The notes: generated by a model from the letters alone, not told the origin. A stretch of DNA of 6,380 nt from Bacillota bacterium (GCA_022706625.1 JAKJCD010000108.1:1-6380); one strand, 5' to 3'. Numbered from the stretch's first letter, positions 1 through 5,718 are shown. Made by a program: numbers and translations.

Positions 1-459
1 GAACCCGGCCAGGGAAGCAGTTTCATTCTCTATCTGCCGTCCTCTGAGAAAGATTTAGCTAATGATAAGGATTCAATCGAGAGGCCTGTGCGAGGCACGG
101 AGAGTATCCTGCTGGTAGACGATGAAAATATGGTTCTGGATGTGAGCCGGGAGCTGCTGGCGTCTCTGCAATATAAGGTCTATACGGCAGGTAGAGGCGA
201 GGAGGCAGTCGCCATTTACATGGAAAGGAAAGGCGAGATCGACTTGGTGATCCTGGATATGGTCATGCCGGGGATGTCCGGGGGCGAGACCTTCGATCGC
301 CTGCGTGAGATCAACCCCGAAGTAAAGGTTCTTCTTGCCAGCGGCTACAGCATCGACGGGCAGGCGCAGCAGATCATGGATCGCGGCTGCGATGGTTTCA
401 TCAAGAAACCATTCCGATTGGCGGAGCTGTCCCAACAGATACGGAAGGTGCTGGATTGA
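1..459 (+). CDS. Hybrid sensor histidine kinase, C-terminal end with receiver domain (5' part outside the window)
   Basis: Frame 1 is open from the first base to TGA at 457-459, so this is the tail of a longer gene and GTG at 88 is unlikely to be a true start. The first residues (EPGQGSSFILYLPS) match the G2 box and last strand of a histidine-kinase HATPase_c domain. After a linker of about 20 residues comes a complete receiver (REC) domain from about residue 31. It shows the acidic pair in LLVDDE, the phospho-acceptor Asp in VILDMVMPGMSG (codon 256-258), the SGY segment, and the conserved Lys in FIKKPF. Hybrid kinases pass phosphate from a kinase-core His to this Asp, usually on to a further phosphotransfer protein. 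The signal sensed cannot be inferred because the sensor part is missing. The domain ends in a normal helix (LAELSQQIRKVLD), so the 3' end looks intact. Confidence 0.9.
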   Translation, partial: EPGQGSSFILYLPSSEKDLANDKDSIERPVRGTESILLVDDENMVLDVSRELLASLQYKVYTAGRGEEAVAIYMERKGEIDLVILDMVMPGMSGGETFDRLREINPEVKVLLASGYSIDGQAQQIMDRGCDGFIKKPFRLAELSQQIRKVLD

Positions 460-560
460 ATCGATCCTTTCGATCGGTAAAGTGTAATGCAGAACACTGT
501 CTAACCTCGTACAAGATGGACACAATGTCCAGTACAGGTCATTATTTTATGAATAGTGGC

Positions 561-635
561 CACTCCCTCCAAATACAAAGCGAGGGGCGGCCGATTCTAT
601 CAGGGCAATGAATGCGGGGAGAAAGGCGCTATCTT
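561..635 (+). repeat. Direct-repeat copy A, short istB-like relic
   Basis: About 75 bases align with 2510-2585 with one single-base indel; roughly four fifths of bases match by eye. The best-conserved block is 570-587 (CAAATACAAAGCGAGGGG), followed by CAGGGCAATGAAT at 601-613. In the frame that reads GNECGEK it corresponds to GNEYGGK in the downstream copy, which occupies the Walker A position of an eroded IstB. After about 635 the two copies part and this one meets a stop. It is best seen as a small remnant of the same IS21-family ATPase gene. The repeat is directly visible; the istB identity of this copy is inferred through the downstream one. Confidence 0.6.
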
Positions 636-816
636 TTGAGTTTGGCTTTCCTGAAGATCGGGGGTATTTCCCTTTATGAAATCAAGCTTACAGATATTTT
701 GATCAGTATCCATCCTTTCAATCTACAATGAAAGACTGTCAGTTCTTCGGCAGTACAGGCCATCCGATACAATCCGCTTCGATTATCGATGCCGCAGTAC
801 CTGAAGACATCTTTGC

Positions 817-845
817 TTGACACACCCGATCCATCCCTTTATAGA
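817..845 (+). promoter_or_regulatory. Probable sigma70-type promoter for the AAA ATPase gene
   Basis: A perfect -35 box TTGACA (817-822) is followed after exactly 17 bases by TATAGA (840-845), four of six matches to the -10 consensus. Initiation would fall near 852, giving a leader of about 80 bases before ATG 935. This is the best-matching promoter in the window and implies that the ATPase gene is transcribed separately from the kinase. Confidence 0.6.
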
Positions 846-910
846 CATTATTCTAGAGAAAAGCACCCAGCGCTAGGGCAGCCGTCCAATCTCGTCACGG
901 ACAGCACTTG

Positions 911-930
911 TAAACATTTACTCCTGTTTA
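911..930 (+). promoter_or_regulatory. Inverted repeat just ahead of the ATPase start
   Basis: TAAACA (911-916) and TGTTTA (925-930) are perfect complementary arms around an 8-base loop, ending four bases before ATG 935. The loop contains CTCCT, the complement of a Shine-Dalgarno core, and no usable ribosome binding site precedes the start. It could be an operator or an RNA hairpin limiting initiation, but six A/T-rich base pairs can arise by chance. Confidence 0.25.
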
Positions 931-934
931 GATC

Positions 935-1651
935 ATGCATCTTGAAAGCGTTACTCTTCATCCGGAAAAGTATCCCCTTCTGGATCGTTATCCTTTCAAT
1001 CTACCCATTTTTCATCAGCCGCAATCCATTCACTTCACAACGCCCGTGACGCTCTTTGTCGGAGAAAACGGCACGGGCAAGTCGACACTCCTGGAGGCGC
1101 TCGCCCATATTTGCGGTATACATATCTGGCGGGATGGGTTGCGATCCCGTTTTGAAAATAATCCTTACGAAGGCCAGTTTCATCATTGCCTGAGCATCAA
1201 TTGGACGTCAGATCGTGTGCCAGGATCGTTCTTTGGGTCCGCCATCTTTCATCACTTCGCCCAGATTTTGGACGAGTGGGCAGTGGCCGACCCAAACCAA
1301 CTCAAACATTTTGGTGGAAAGTCGCTCCTGACTCAGTCGCACGGCCAGTCGCTCATGTCCTTCTTCCGGAATCGTTACCGTCTCAAAGGGCTCTACCTCA
1401 TGGACGAACCGGAGACGGCCCTATCACCCCGCAGCCAAATCGATCTGTTGGATTTACTGACAAATGTTGGTAGTGGGGGAAATGCCCAGTTTATCATCAC
1501 GACCCATTCGCCGCTCATTCTGGCCTGTCCCGGGGCAGTCATCTACAGCTTCGATAGGGCTCCCATCCGGACTCTGCCCTACGAAGAAACAGAGCACTAT
1601 CGGATCTACAAAGGCTTTATGGAAGACCGGAGCCGCTACATGAAGTCATGA
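935..1651 (+). CDS. Stand-alone AAA/ABC-type ATPase (238 aa), predicted-ATPase family similar to COG3910
   Basis: The protein has the full set of ABC-like nucleotide-binding motifs: Walker A GENGTGKST at residues 43-51, an abbreviated signature SHGQS at 135-139, Walker B LYLMDEPETAL at 153-163 with catalytic Glu158, and the switch histidine in THSP (His191). The stretch between Walker A and signature is short, without room for the long coiled coil of SMC/Rad50 proteins. No membrane segments or nuclease domain are seen, so it is probably a soluble cytosolic ATPase. The length fits small single-domain predicted ATPases whose substrate is unknown. ATG 935 is fixed by an in-frame TAG at 929-931, but no good Shine-Dalgarno precedes it. 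A strong promoter lies at 817-845. Neighbours are unrelated, so context does not assign a function; an OLD/RecF-like defence or repair role would be speculation. Confidence 0.85.
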   Translation: MHLESVTLHPEKYPLLDRYPFNLPIFHQPQSIHFTTPVTLFVGENGTGKSTLLEALAHICGIHIWRDGLRSRFENNPYEGQFHHCLSINWTSDRVPGSFFGSAIFHHFAQILDEWAVADPNQLKHFGGKSLLTQSHGQSLMSFFRNRYRLKGLYLMDEPETALSPRSQIDLLDLLTNVGSGGNAQFIITTHSPLILACPGAVIYSFDRAPIRTLPYEETEHYRIYKGFMEDRSRYMKS

Positions 1652-1793
1652 TAAGGACCATATTGACAGGATTCATATACAGGAGAATTACACCCCATTT
1701 GTTCATGCTCATGCTTGGCATACACAATTCGCTGAACCCAATCATGCGCCCATGACGTGCTCCGAGTGAACTTTTTGCTTTGTGAGTAAGAGT

Positions 1794-2411
1794 ATGAGAA
1801 TACTGATCATCCTTGGACATCCAAATCCCCGAAGTCTGAACCACGCAATTGCCTATGCCGTAAGAGATAACATGCGCGAAGCCGGGCATGATGTTGTGTT
1901 CCATGATTTATATGCTGAACGCTTTGACCCTTTGCTTTTTGACAATGAGATTCCGGAGAAAGGGAACGTTCCCGCTGAGATTCTATCACATAGCAACGAC
2001 CTATGCTCTGCTGATGGGATCGTTATCGTTCATCCCAACTGGTGGGGGCAACCACCGGCGATCCTAAAAGGGTGGATCGATCGTGTATTCCGTCCTGGTC
2101 TTGCCTATCGTTTTGAGGAGGGAGACAGTGGTGAAGGTATTCCCATCGGAATGCTCCGAGCTAAGACTGCCGTGGTCCTGAACACTTCGAACACAGAGGA
2201 AAGTCGAGAACAGAAAGTATTTGGGGACCCCTTGGATGCAATCTGGAGGAGATGCATATTCGACCTCTGCGGTGTTCGCTCATTTCACCGTAGGATGTTC
2301 ACTGTTGTCGTGACAAGTACATGGCAGCAACGTGCCGCCTGGATTGAGGAAGCAAAGAGAATTTGCAGGAACGTATTTGAAGAGGATCCACACAACAAGT
2401 CTGATGTATGA
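1794..2411 (+). CDS. NAD(P)H-dependent oxidoreductase, flavodoxin-like fold (quinone reductase / MdaB-Kef ancillary family)
   Basis: This cytosolic flavoprotein of about 205 residues is expected to transfer electrons from NAD(P)H to quinones or similar acceptors. The N-terminal strand and flavin-phosphate loop read ILIILGHPNPRSLNHA (residues 3-18). The family hallmark HPNWWGQPPAILKGWIDRVF spans residues 80-99 and is followed by RPGLAYRF. A later block (NTSNTEES, then GDPLDAIWRRCIFDLCGV) matches the C-terminal flavin and dimer region of the family. The length is typical and no break is seen. GTG 1782 would add four residues (MSKS), but ATG 1794 places the first strand as in relatives; neither start has a strong Shine-Dalgarno. 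The gene lies 142 bases after the ATPase in the same direction. TTGACA at 1663-1668 lacks a good -10 partner, so co-transcription or a separate promoter cannot be decided. Confidence 0.88.
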   Translation: MRILIILGHPNPRSLNHAIAYAVRDNMREAGHDVVFHDLYAERFDPLLFDNEIPEKGNVPAEILSHSNDLCSADGIVIVHPNWWGQPPAILKGWIDRVFRPGLAYRFEEGDSGEGIPIGMLRAKTAVVLNTSNTEESREQKVFGDPLDAIWRRCIFDLCGVRSFHRRMFTVVVTSTWQQRAAWIEEAKRICRNVFEEDPHNKSDV

Positions 2412-2509
2412 GCACGGCCTATATCTGCATTCGATCCGTGTCATTCCTGCTCTCTTTCAATCCATATGGCGTCGACACTTGGCCCATGCCATATTTCCGT
2501 AAATAAGCG

Positions 2510-2585
2510 CATTCACTTCAAATACAAAGCGAGGGGTGGCTGATTTTTGCCAGGGCAATGAATACGGAGGGAAAGCGTGTAGCTT
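2510..2585 (+). repeat. Direct-repeat copy B
   Basis: This is the partner of 561-635 and forms the 5' end of the recognisable istB relic. Both copies lie in the same orientation and bracket about 1.9 kb containing the ATPase and oxidoreductase genes. In the frame QGNEYGGK it occupies the Walker A position of IstB. Confidence 0.6.
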
Positions 2586-2883
2586 CTTCCTGCAAGGATT
2601 CCGTGCTTTCTACAGCCGCGCTCCCAAGTTCTCCTATCAGATGACCCTGGCCAAGGGAGACGGAAGCTAAGGTAAAACCATCAACAAACTTACCAAGGCT
2701 CATGTCCTGGTAACGGCCTATGACCGATCCCGAACGAAGAAATCTCCTGGAGGTCGTTGAGGAAAGGCATGCTTCTACCATCGTCACCAGTCACTCCCTG
2801 TGGATCACTGGCATGAAAAGATCGGCGATCCTAACATTACCGACGCTATTTTCGACCGGCTGATCCATTACGCCCATAAAATA
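2510..2883 (+). pseudogene. istB: Decayed istB (IS21-family transposition helper ATPase), 3' end truncated by an insertion sequence
   Basis: Segments in all three forward frames, read in order, recover the middle and end of an IstB protein. They include a degraded Walker A (GNEYGGK, about 2551-2574), GFRAFYSRAPK then TLAKGDGS, GKTINKLTKAHVLV, MTDPERRNLLEVVEERH, TIVTS, then LPVDHWHEKIGDP and DAIFDRLIHYAHKI. IstB is the AAA+ partner of the IstA transposase. Damage includes a shortened stretch after Walker A, a TAA directly after GDGS, loss of the Walker B region between HVLV and MTDPERR, and a one-base deletion at about 2790-2793 where relatives have TSQLPVDHWHE. The usual C-terminal tail (ELKGESMRK-like) is absent because the IS1380-type element begins two bases further on. 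No istA remnant is visible upstream. The antisense frame over this region is a shadow. Confidence 0.78.
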
Positions 2884-2885
2884 AA

Positions 2886-2902
2886 CCCAGATTCCGCAAT
2901 AG
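2886..2902 (+). repeat. Left terminal inverted repeat of IS copy 1
   Basis: This end is the exact complement of 4425-4441 and identical to the left end of the second copy at 5585-5601. The inner half (GCAATAG) is echoed in a subterminal hairpin a few bases further in. Confidence 0.9.
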
Positions 2903-2909
2903 GGGTTAA

Positions 2910-2934
2910 TTTTCTATTGCGGAGCAATAGAAAA
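2910..2934 (+). promoter_or_regulatory. Subterminal hairpin of IS copy 1
   Basis: An 11-bp perfect stem (2910-2920 with 2924-2934) closes a three-base GGA loop. Its arms contain CTATTGC and GCAATAG, the inner part of the terminal repeat. CTATTGCGGA at 2914-2923 also equals the inner ten bases of the right end, so the left end could instead pair 2893-2902 with 2914-2923. The second copy keeps a similar hairpin. Possible roles are an extra transposase-binding site or a block to transcription entering from outside; the structure is seen, the role is inferred. Confidence 0.55.
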
Positions 2935-2951
2935 AGATTTAAAAAAGGCAA

Positions 2952-2980
2952 TAGAAATCAGTGACATGTGATGGTATAGT
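2952..2980 (+). promoter_or_regulatory. Possible transposase promoter with extended -10
   Basis: TGGTATAGT (2972-2980) is an extended -10 element with TATAGT at 2975-2980. The sequence 17 bases upstream, TAGAAA (2952-2957), matches the -35 consensus at four of six positions. It lies between the subterminal hairpin and the transposase start, as expected for an IS promoter. The second copy has no clear equivalent. Confidence 0.35.
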
Positions 2981-3006
2981 TTGATGGTGGAAGCGGTAAA
3001 ACAGGA

Positions 3007-3026
3007 GTAAGATTTACTTACAGGAG
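3007..3026 (+). promoter_or_regulatory. Conserved GTAAG-N5-CTTAC repeat and ribosome binding site of the transposase
   Basis: GTAAG (3007-3011) and CTTAC (3017-3021) form a small inverted repeat immediately before the Shine-Dalgarno AGGAG (3022-3026), which lies five bases from ATG 3032. The same arrangement recurs at 5694-5708 in the second copy, although most of the rest of the leader has diverged. It supports the ATG 3032 start and may modulate translation of the transposase. Confidence 0.45.
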
Positions 3027-3031
3027 ATTCT

Positions 3032-3439
3032 ATGGATTTTGAGATAGGATTTACGGATAAGGAGATAACACCGTGGGGCGGGATGGCTCTCATGAAAAGG
3101 ATGCTGGATAGGTCTAAGATCGATGATCTGATCGCCTCTTTGGGAATATCTGCACCGGGTTCTAACCGCGGCTATTACCCTGAACAAATAATAAAGAGTT
3201 TTCTGGTGAGCGTCTGGTGCGGGGCAAATCGGTTTATGCATACGGAAGTGACCAGGCAGGATGAAGTCATCGGGCGCATATTTGGTTGGAAACGGATATG
3301 CGGGCAGGACACATACCGGAGGTTTTTCGGCAAGTTTACCCAAGGGATGAACCAGCGGGTATTCACATTAACCTCCATGCCCGGCGCGGACACAACGAAA
3401 CATGAAAATATCCTGCTATTTGTGGACATTTTCATATAA
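3032..3439 (+). CDS. IS1380-family transposase, N-terminal fragment (stopped inside a 69-bp insert)
   Basis: This is the first part of a DDE transposase. Residues 1-113 (beginning MDFEIGFTDKEITPWGG) differ from the second copy in the window at only about 24 positions by eye. They include the conserved GSNRGY, KSFLVSVWCGANRF, HTEVTRQD and CGQDTYRRFF segments. After VFTL the frame enters an unrelated 69-base insert, adds 22 foreign residues and stops at TAA 3437-3439, about 16 codons before the first catalytic Asp. The fragment should be expressible from a good Shine-Dalgarno but has no catalytic residues. It might at most bind the element ends and act as an inhibitor, which is speculation. With 3440-4420 it forms what would be a 439-residue transposase once the insert is removed. 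Confidence 0.8.
   Translation: MDFEIGFTDKEITPWGGMALMKRMLDRSKIDDLIASLGISAPGSNRGYYPEQIIKSFLVSVWCGANRFMHTEVTRQDEVIGRIFGWKRICGQDTYRRFFGKFTQGMNQRVFTLTSMPGADTTKHENILLFVDIFI
3371..3439 (+). other. 69-bp in-frame insert with hairpin and stop inside the transposase gene
   Basis: Comparison with the second copy (VFTL directly followed by IYQWFF) shows exactly 69 extra bases here, between TTA and ATC TAT CAG TGG. Because 69 is a multiple of three, the frame is kept on both sides, but the insert ends in TAA. Its 3' half holds a hairpin: arms 3402-3413 and 3424-3435 pair at 11 of 12 positions around a 10-base loop, ending one base before the stop codon. The edges share A residues, so placements 3370-3438, 3371-3439 and 3372-3440 are equivalent. 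Its source is not found elsewhere in the window. Confidence 0.8.
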
Positions 3440-4420
3440 ATCTATCAGTGGTTTTTTTCCAATCTGCAATTTGACAATTACACCTTGGATATGGATTCTT
3501 CGGTATTGACGAGATACGGTGAGCAAGAGGGCGCAAGGCGCGGCTACAATGTAAAGAAGCCTGGGAGAAATTCCCATCATCCGTTAATGGCCTTTGTGGC
3601 CGACTGCCGGATGGTGGCGAACCTGTGGTTGCGGAGCGGCAACACCAGTTCAGTAAATAACATGTACTCATTTTTGGAAGACACCCTTCAGAAGTTACAG
3701 GGCAAGAAGATTGGTTTGTTACGAGCAGACAGCGGCTTTTACGGAGAAGAGACATTCCGGTACCTGGAAGAAAGAACAGAACCGGTCAATTATATTATAG
3801 CGGCACGTTTGTATAATCCTGTTCAGAGGAAGATATCTCAACAAAAGCTCTGGTTAAAATTAGGAGACGGAATCGAAGTTGGCGAGACGCCATATTGCGG
3901 ATTAACCGGAACAAAAGCACGGCGGCTGGTCATAGTAAGGCAGCATGTTCCAGAGAGACCTCAAGCCACAGGCAATCAGTTGAAACTTTTTCAGGACAGC
4001 GAGACTTACAATAATTACCGTTATCATTGCTTTATTACGAATCTGACCTTGCCTTCGCAACAGATATGGACCCTCTATAAACAGCGGGCGGATGCGGAGA
4101 ACCGGATTAAGGAACTGAAGTATGATTTTGGTTTTGGCAGTTTCAACATTGCGAGTTTTTATGGCACCGAGGCAGCATTGAACATGGTGATGCTGGCCTA
4201 TAATTTAATGAGTTTGTTCCGTCAGGTGATCTTGCAGGAAAAGACACAGGCTAATTTGTCTACACTGAGATACAGAATTTTTGCCATTGGCGGATACATG
4301 ATAAAAGAAGGCAACACGCGACTTCTGAAATTGTCATTAGCCATGAAACGACGGGCTTGGTTTCTGGGGCTTTGGAACAAAACTTCCCAGTTCTCCATGC
4401 CCGTTTCAGCTTTTCCCTAA
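3440..4420 (+). pseudogene. IS1380-family transposase, C-terminal part with the catalytic core (out of reach of normal translation)
   Basis: This is the continuation, in the same frame, of the transposase begun at 3032. It opens with IYQWFFSNLQFDNYTLDMDSSVL and runs to TAA 4418-4420. All three DDE positions are present: Asp in LDMDSS (3488-3490 or 3494-3496), Asp in LLRADSGFYGEE (3728-3730), and Glu in RADAENRIKELK (4097-4099), the typical family C-terminal motif. The catalytic core is therefore undamaged; only the insert at 3371-3439 separates it from its N-terminus. TTG 3485 or ATG 3491 could serve as restarts, but no Shine-Dalgarno precedes them and both would begin at or after the first catalytic Asp, so independent function is unlikely. 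Intact codons after the break suggest recent damage or retained expression by some unusual route. Confidence 0.8.
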
Positions 4421-4424
4421 ATCT

Positions 4425-4441
4425 CTATTGCGGAATCTGGG
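4425..4441 (+). repeat. Right terminal inverted repeat of IS copy 1
   Basis: CTATTGCGGAATCTGGG is the exact complement of the left end and begins four bases after the transposase stop codon. Beyond it, TTAATGG leads into the leader of the GNAT gene, whose ATG is 41 bases further on. Confidence 0.9.
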
Positions 4442-4482
4442 TTAATGGTAAATGAACATCTATTTAAAAAAAGGAAAGAAAA

Positions 4483-5514
4483 ATGAAAATGGCTATTCCC
4501 GAACAAGAATCCGGTGAATACAAAGTCCGCCTCATGCAGGATACTGATGCAGAGGCTGTTGTGGCTCTTTACAGGGCAGTTTATGGTGATAACTATCCGG
4601 TCAAAGAAATGTATGATCCCCAATACATCATCCAGCAACAGGAAGCGGGGTTGATGTATCGGGTGGTGGTCATCAATGCCTGTGAAAAGGTATTGGCGCA
4701 TCATGCGCTTTACCGACTCGGAGAGACCTATCGCGGAATGTATGAGCAGGGACATGCCATGGTGCTGCGTGAATATCGGGGCAAAAGGTTCAACGATGCT
4801 TTGCTGGGGTACATTTTGAGAGTGCTGATTCCGGCGGTGGGGGTGGAGGAATGGTGGGGAGAGGCAGTTACAAACAGCATGGCAACGCAAAAATCGGCGA
4901 TCAGTACCGGGGCGAAAGAGTGGGGTATTGAGCTTGAGATCATGCCTTCCGATTCCTATGAAACGGAAAAATCGGCTTCGGGGAGAGTGAGCGCGGTCGT
5001 GCAAAGCATGGCTATTCGGGACAAGCTCCACACCGTCTTTTTACCTGTCCCCTACCAGGAAATACTGCGGAAAATATATGTTGCAGGAAAGCGGAAACGC
5101 CAGTTCGAGGCGAGCGCTCTAGGACTTCCTGAAATGGGGCAAACCCGTTGCGCCGAAACGTTCATACCCGGTGCGGGAGTTTTACGAATGACCGTATTGG
5201 ATGCCGGACAGGATGCGGATGAAGTGATGGCGACCGCGGTGAAAAAATTCACTGCGGAAGGAGCGGTGGTGATTCAGGTGTTTTTGCCGCTGGATAAGCC
5301 GTGGGTCGGCGCGCTTATCGAAGTTTTGAACCGTCAGGGTTTTTTCTTTTCCGCCGTGATGCCACGCTGGTTTGACGCCGATGCCCTTTTGATGCAAAAG
5401 CTGGTTTATCCGACGGACTATGACAGCATCCAGCTCTATTCCGATTTTGCCAAAGACCTGCTCCAGTTCATTATCCGGGATCGACAGCGCGTGGATTGGA
5501 AAAGGTCGGAATAA
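4483..5514 (+). CDS. GNAT-family acyltransferase with C-terminal extension (343 aa)
   Basis: The N-terminal half reads as a GNAT fold: VRLMQDTDAEAVVALYRAVYGDNYP (residues 15-39) is the first strand and helix, and MVLREYRGKRFNDALLGYIL (93-112) matches motif A, where acyl-CoA phosphates bind. The loop, usually RGxGxG, here reads RGKRFN, so both glycines (102 and 104) are replaced and acyl-CoA binding may be altered. The segment EAVTNSMATQKSAISTGAKEWGIELE (127-152) fits the end of the fold, followed by a SASGRVS segment. About 140 further residues carry no motif I recognise; two-part proteins of about 340-350 residues like this occur in anaerobic proteobacteria, from memory. AAGGAA at 4471-4476 supports ATG 4483; ATG 4489 is possible. 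The substrate is unknown. The gene lies alone between two IS1380-type elements. Confidence 0.8.
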   Translation: MKMAIPEQESGEYKVRLMQDTDAEAVVALYRAVYGDNYPVKEMYDPQYIIQQQEAGLMYRVVVINACEKVLAHHALYRLGETYRGMYEQGHAMVLREYRGKRFNDALLGYILRVLIPAVGVEEWWGEAVTNSMATQKSAISTGAKEWGIELEIMPSDSYETEKSASGRVSAVVQSMAIRDKLHTVFLPVPYQEILRKIYVAGKRKRQFEASALGLPEMGQTRCAETFIPGAGVLRMTVLDAGQDADEVMATAVKKFTAEGAVVIQVFLPLDKPWVGALIEVLNRQGFFFSAVMPRWFDADALLMQKLVYPTDYDSIQLYSDFAKDLLQFIIRDRQRVDWKRSE

Positions 5515-5584
5515 GTTTATTCATCTGTGGTTTTTCCTGCATTTTACCATAAAGCAACGGGAGGCGGGCAAGGCCTGAAATTAT

Positions 5585-5601
5585 CCCAGATTCCGCAATA
5601 G
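5585..5601 (+). repeat. Left terminal inverted repeat of IS copy 2
   Basis: CCCAGATTCCGCAATAG matches the first copy base for base, which suggests that the two elements' transposases could act on each other's ends. Confidence 0.88.
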
Positions 5602-5606
5602 GGCAG

Positions 5607-5631
5607 ATTTCTATTGCGTAGCAATAGAGAT
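5607..5631 (+). promoter_or_regulatory. Subterminal hairpin of IS copy 2
   Basis: The arms 5610-5617 (TCTATTGC) and 5621-5628 (GCAATAGA) pair perfectly around a GTA loop, and a G-T wobble and two A-T pairs extend the stem outward. The position relative to the left end and the core sequence match the hairpin at 2910-2934. Conservation while the surrounding leader has diverged suggests a function in the element. Confidence 0.55.
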
Positions 5632-5718
5632 TCAGTTAAAAATGCGTAACGAAATTGAAGGCATTGATTCATTCAGCCACTGTTTGGGCAGGCGTAAGAC
5701 TTACTTACGGGAGGAATC

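Larger units (their letters stand above)
460..934. other. Intergenic region with relics and a promoter, no gene
   Basis: No convincing gene lies in these 475 bases. They contain a weak 7-bp hairpin just after the kinase stop (arms 460-466 and 472-478) without a following T-run, an istB-like relic at 561-635, a 22-base relic at 705-726 resembling part of the following ATPase gene, a sigma70-type promoter at 817-845, and a small inverted repeat at 911-930. The region looks like decayed mobile or duplicated DNA in front of the ATPase gene. Confidence 0.6.
2886..4441 (+). mobile_element. IS1380-family insertion sequence, complete ends, broken transposase
   Basis: The element is bounded by perfect 17-base inverted repeats, CCCAGATTCCGCAATAG at 2886-2902 and its complement at 4425-4441. 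They extend to 19 bases if the flanking AA (2884-2885) and TT (4442-4443) are counted. About 1556 bases long, it carries one transposase frame (3032-4420) that fills most of it, typical of the family. The transposase is interrupted by a 69-base insert with an in-frame stop, so the copy is probably not autonomous. The flanks TAAA on the left and TTAA on the right are not a convincing target duplication. The left end sits in the istB relic, but the missing istB tail does not follow the right end. Confidence 0.87.

Noticed and set aside
460..478. Rho-independent terminator after the kinase gene
   Set aside because: The stem is only seven pairs with one G-T wobble, and the following bases are AAAGTG rather than a T-run.
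789..1049. An 86-codon reading frame overlapping the ATPase start
   Set aside because: It overlaps the ATPase gene in another frame, shows no domain and has no ribosome site; the ATPase motifs are decisive for the other frame.
1663..1691. Promoter for the oxidoreductase from TTGACA at 1663-1668
   Set aside because: The -35 box is perfect, but no -10 with more than three matches lies 16-18 bases downstream.
2518..2787. An antisense 89-codon reading frame
   Set aside because: It lies opposite the decayed istB, whose residues are recognisable on the plus strand; this is a shadow.
3371..3439. Programmed translational bypassing as an established feature of the transposase
   Set aside because: No matching take-off and landing codons flank the insert, and TTA has no equivalent among triplets next to ATC. 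It is kept only as a testable idea, not a call.
4442..4482. Outward promoter at the right end of IS copy 1 driving the GNAT gene, as in ISEcp1
   Set aside because: I found no -35/-10 pair of acceptable quality and spacing in the right end or this short leader.
4417..5031. A 204-codon antisense reading frame opposite the GNAT gene
   Set aside because: It is rich in His, Phe and Ser with no recognisable domain and runs antisense to a clear GNAT gene.
5515..5584. Transposase relic between the GNAT gene and IS copy 2 (GTGGTTTTTCC also occurs in copy 2)
   Set aside because: Only 11 bases match, and flanking sequence does not align with the transposase; chance is adequate.
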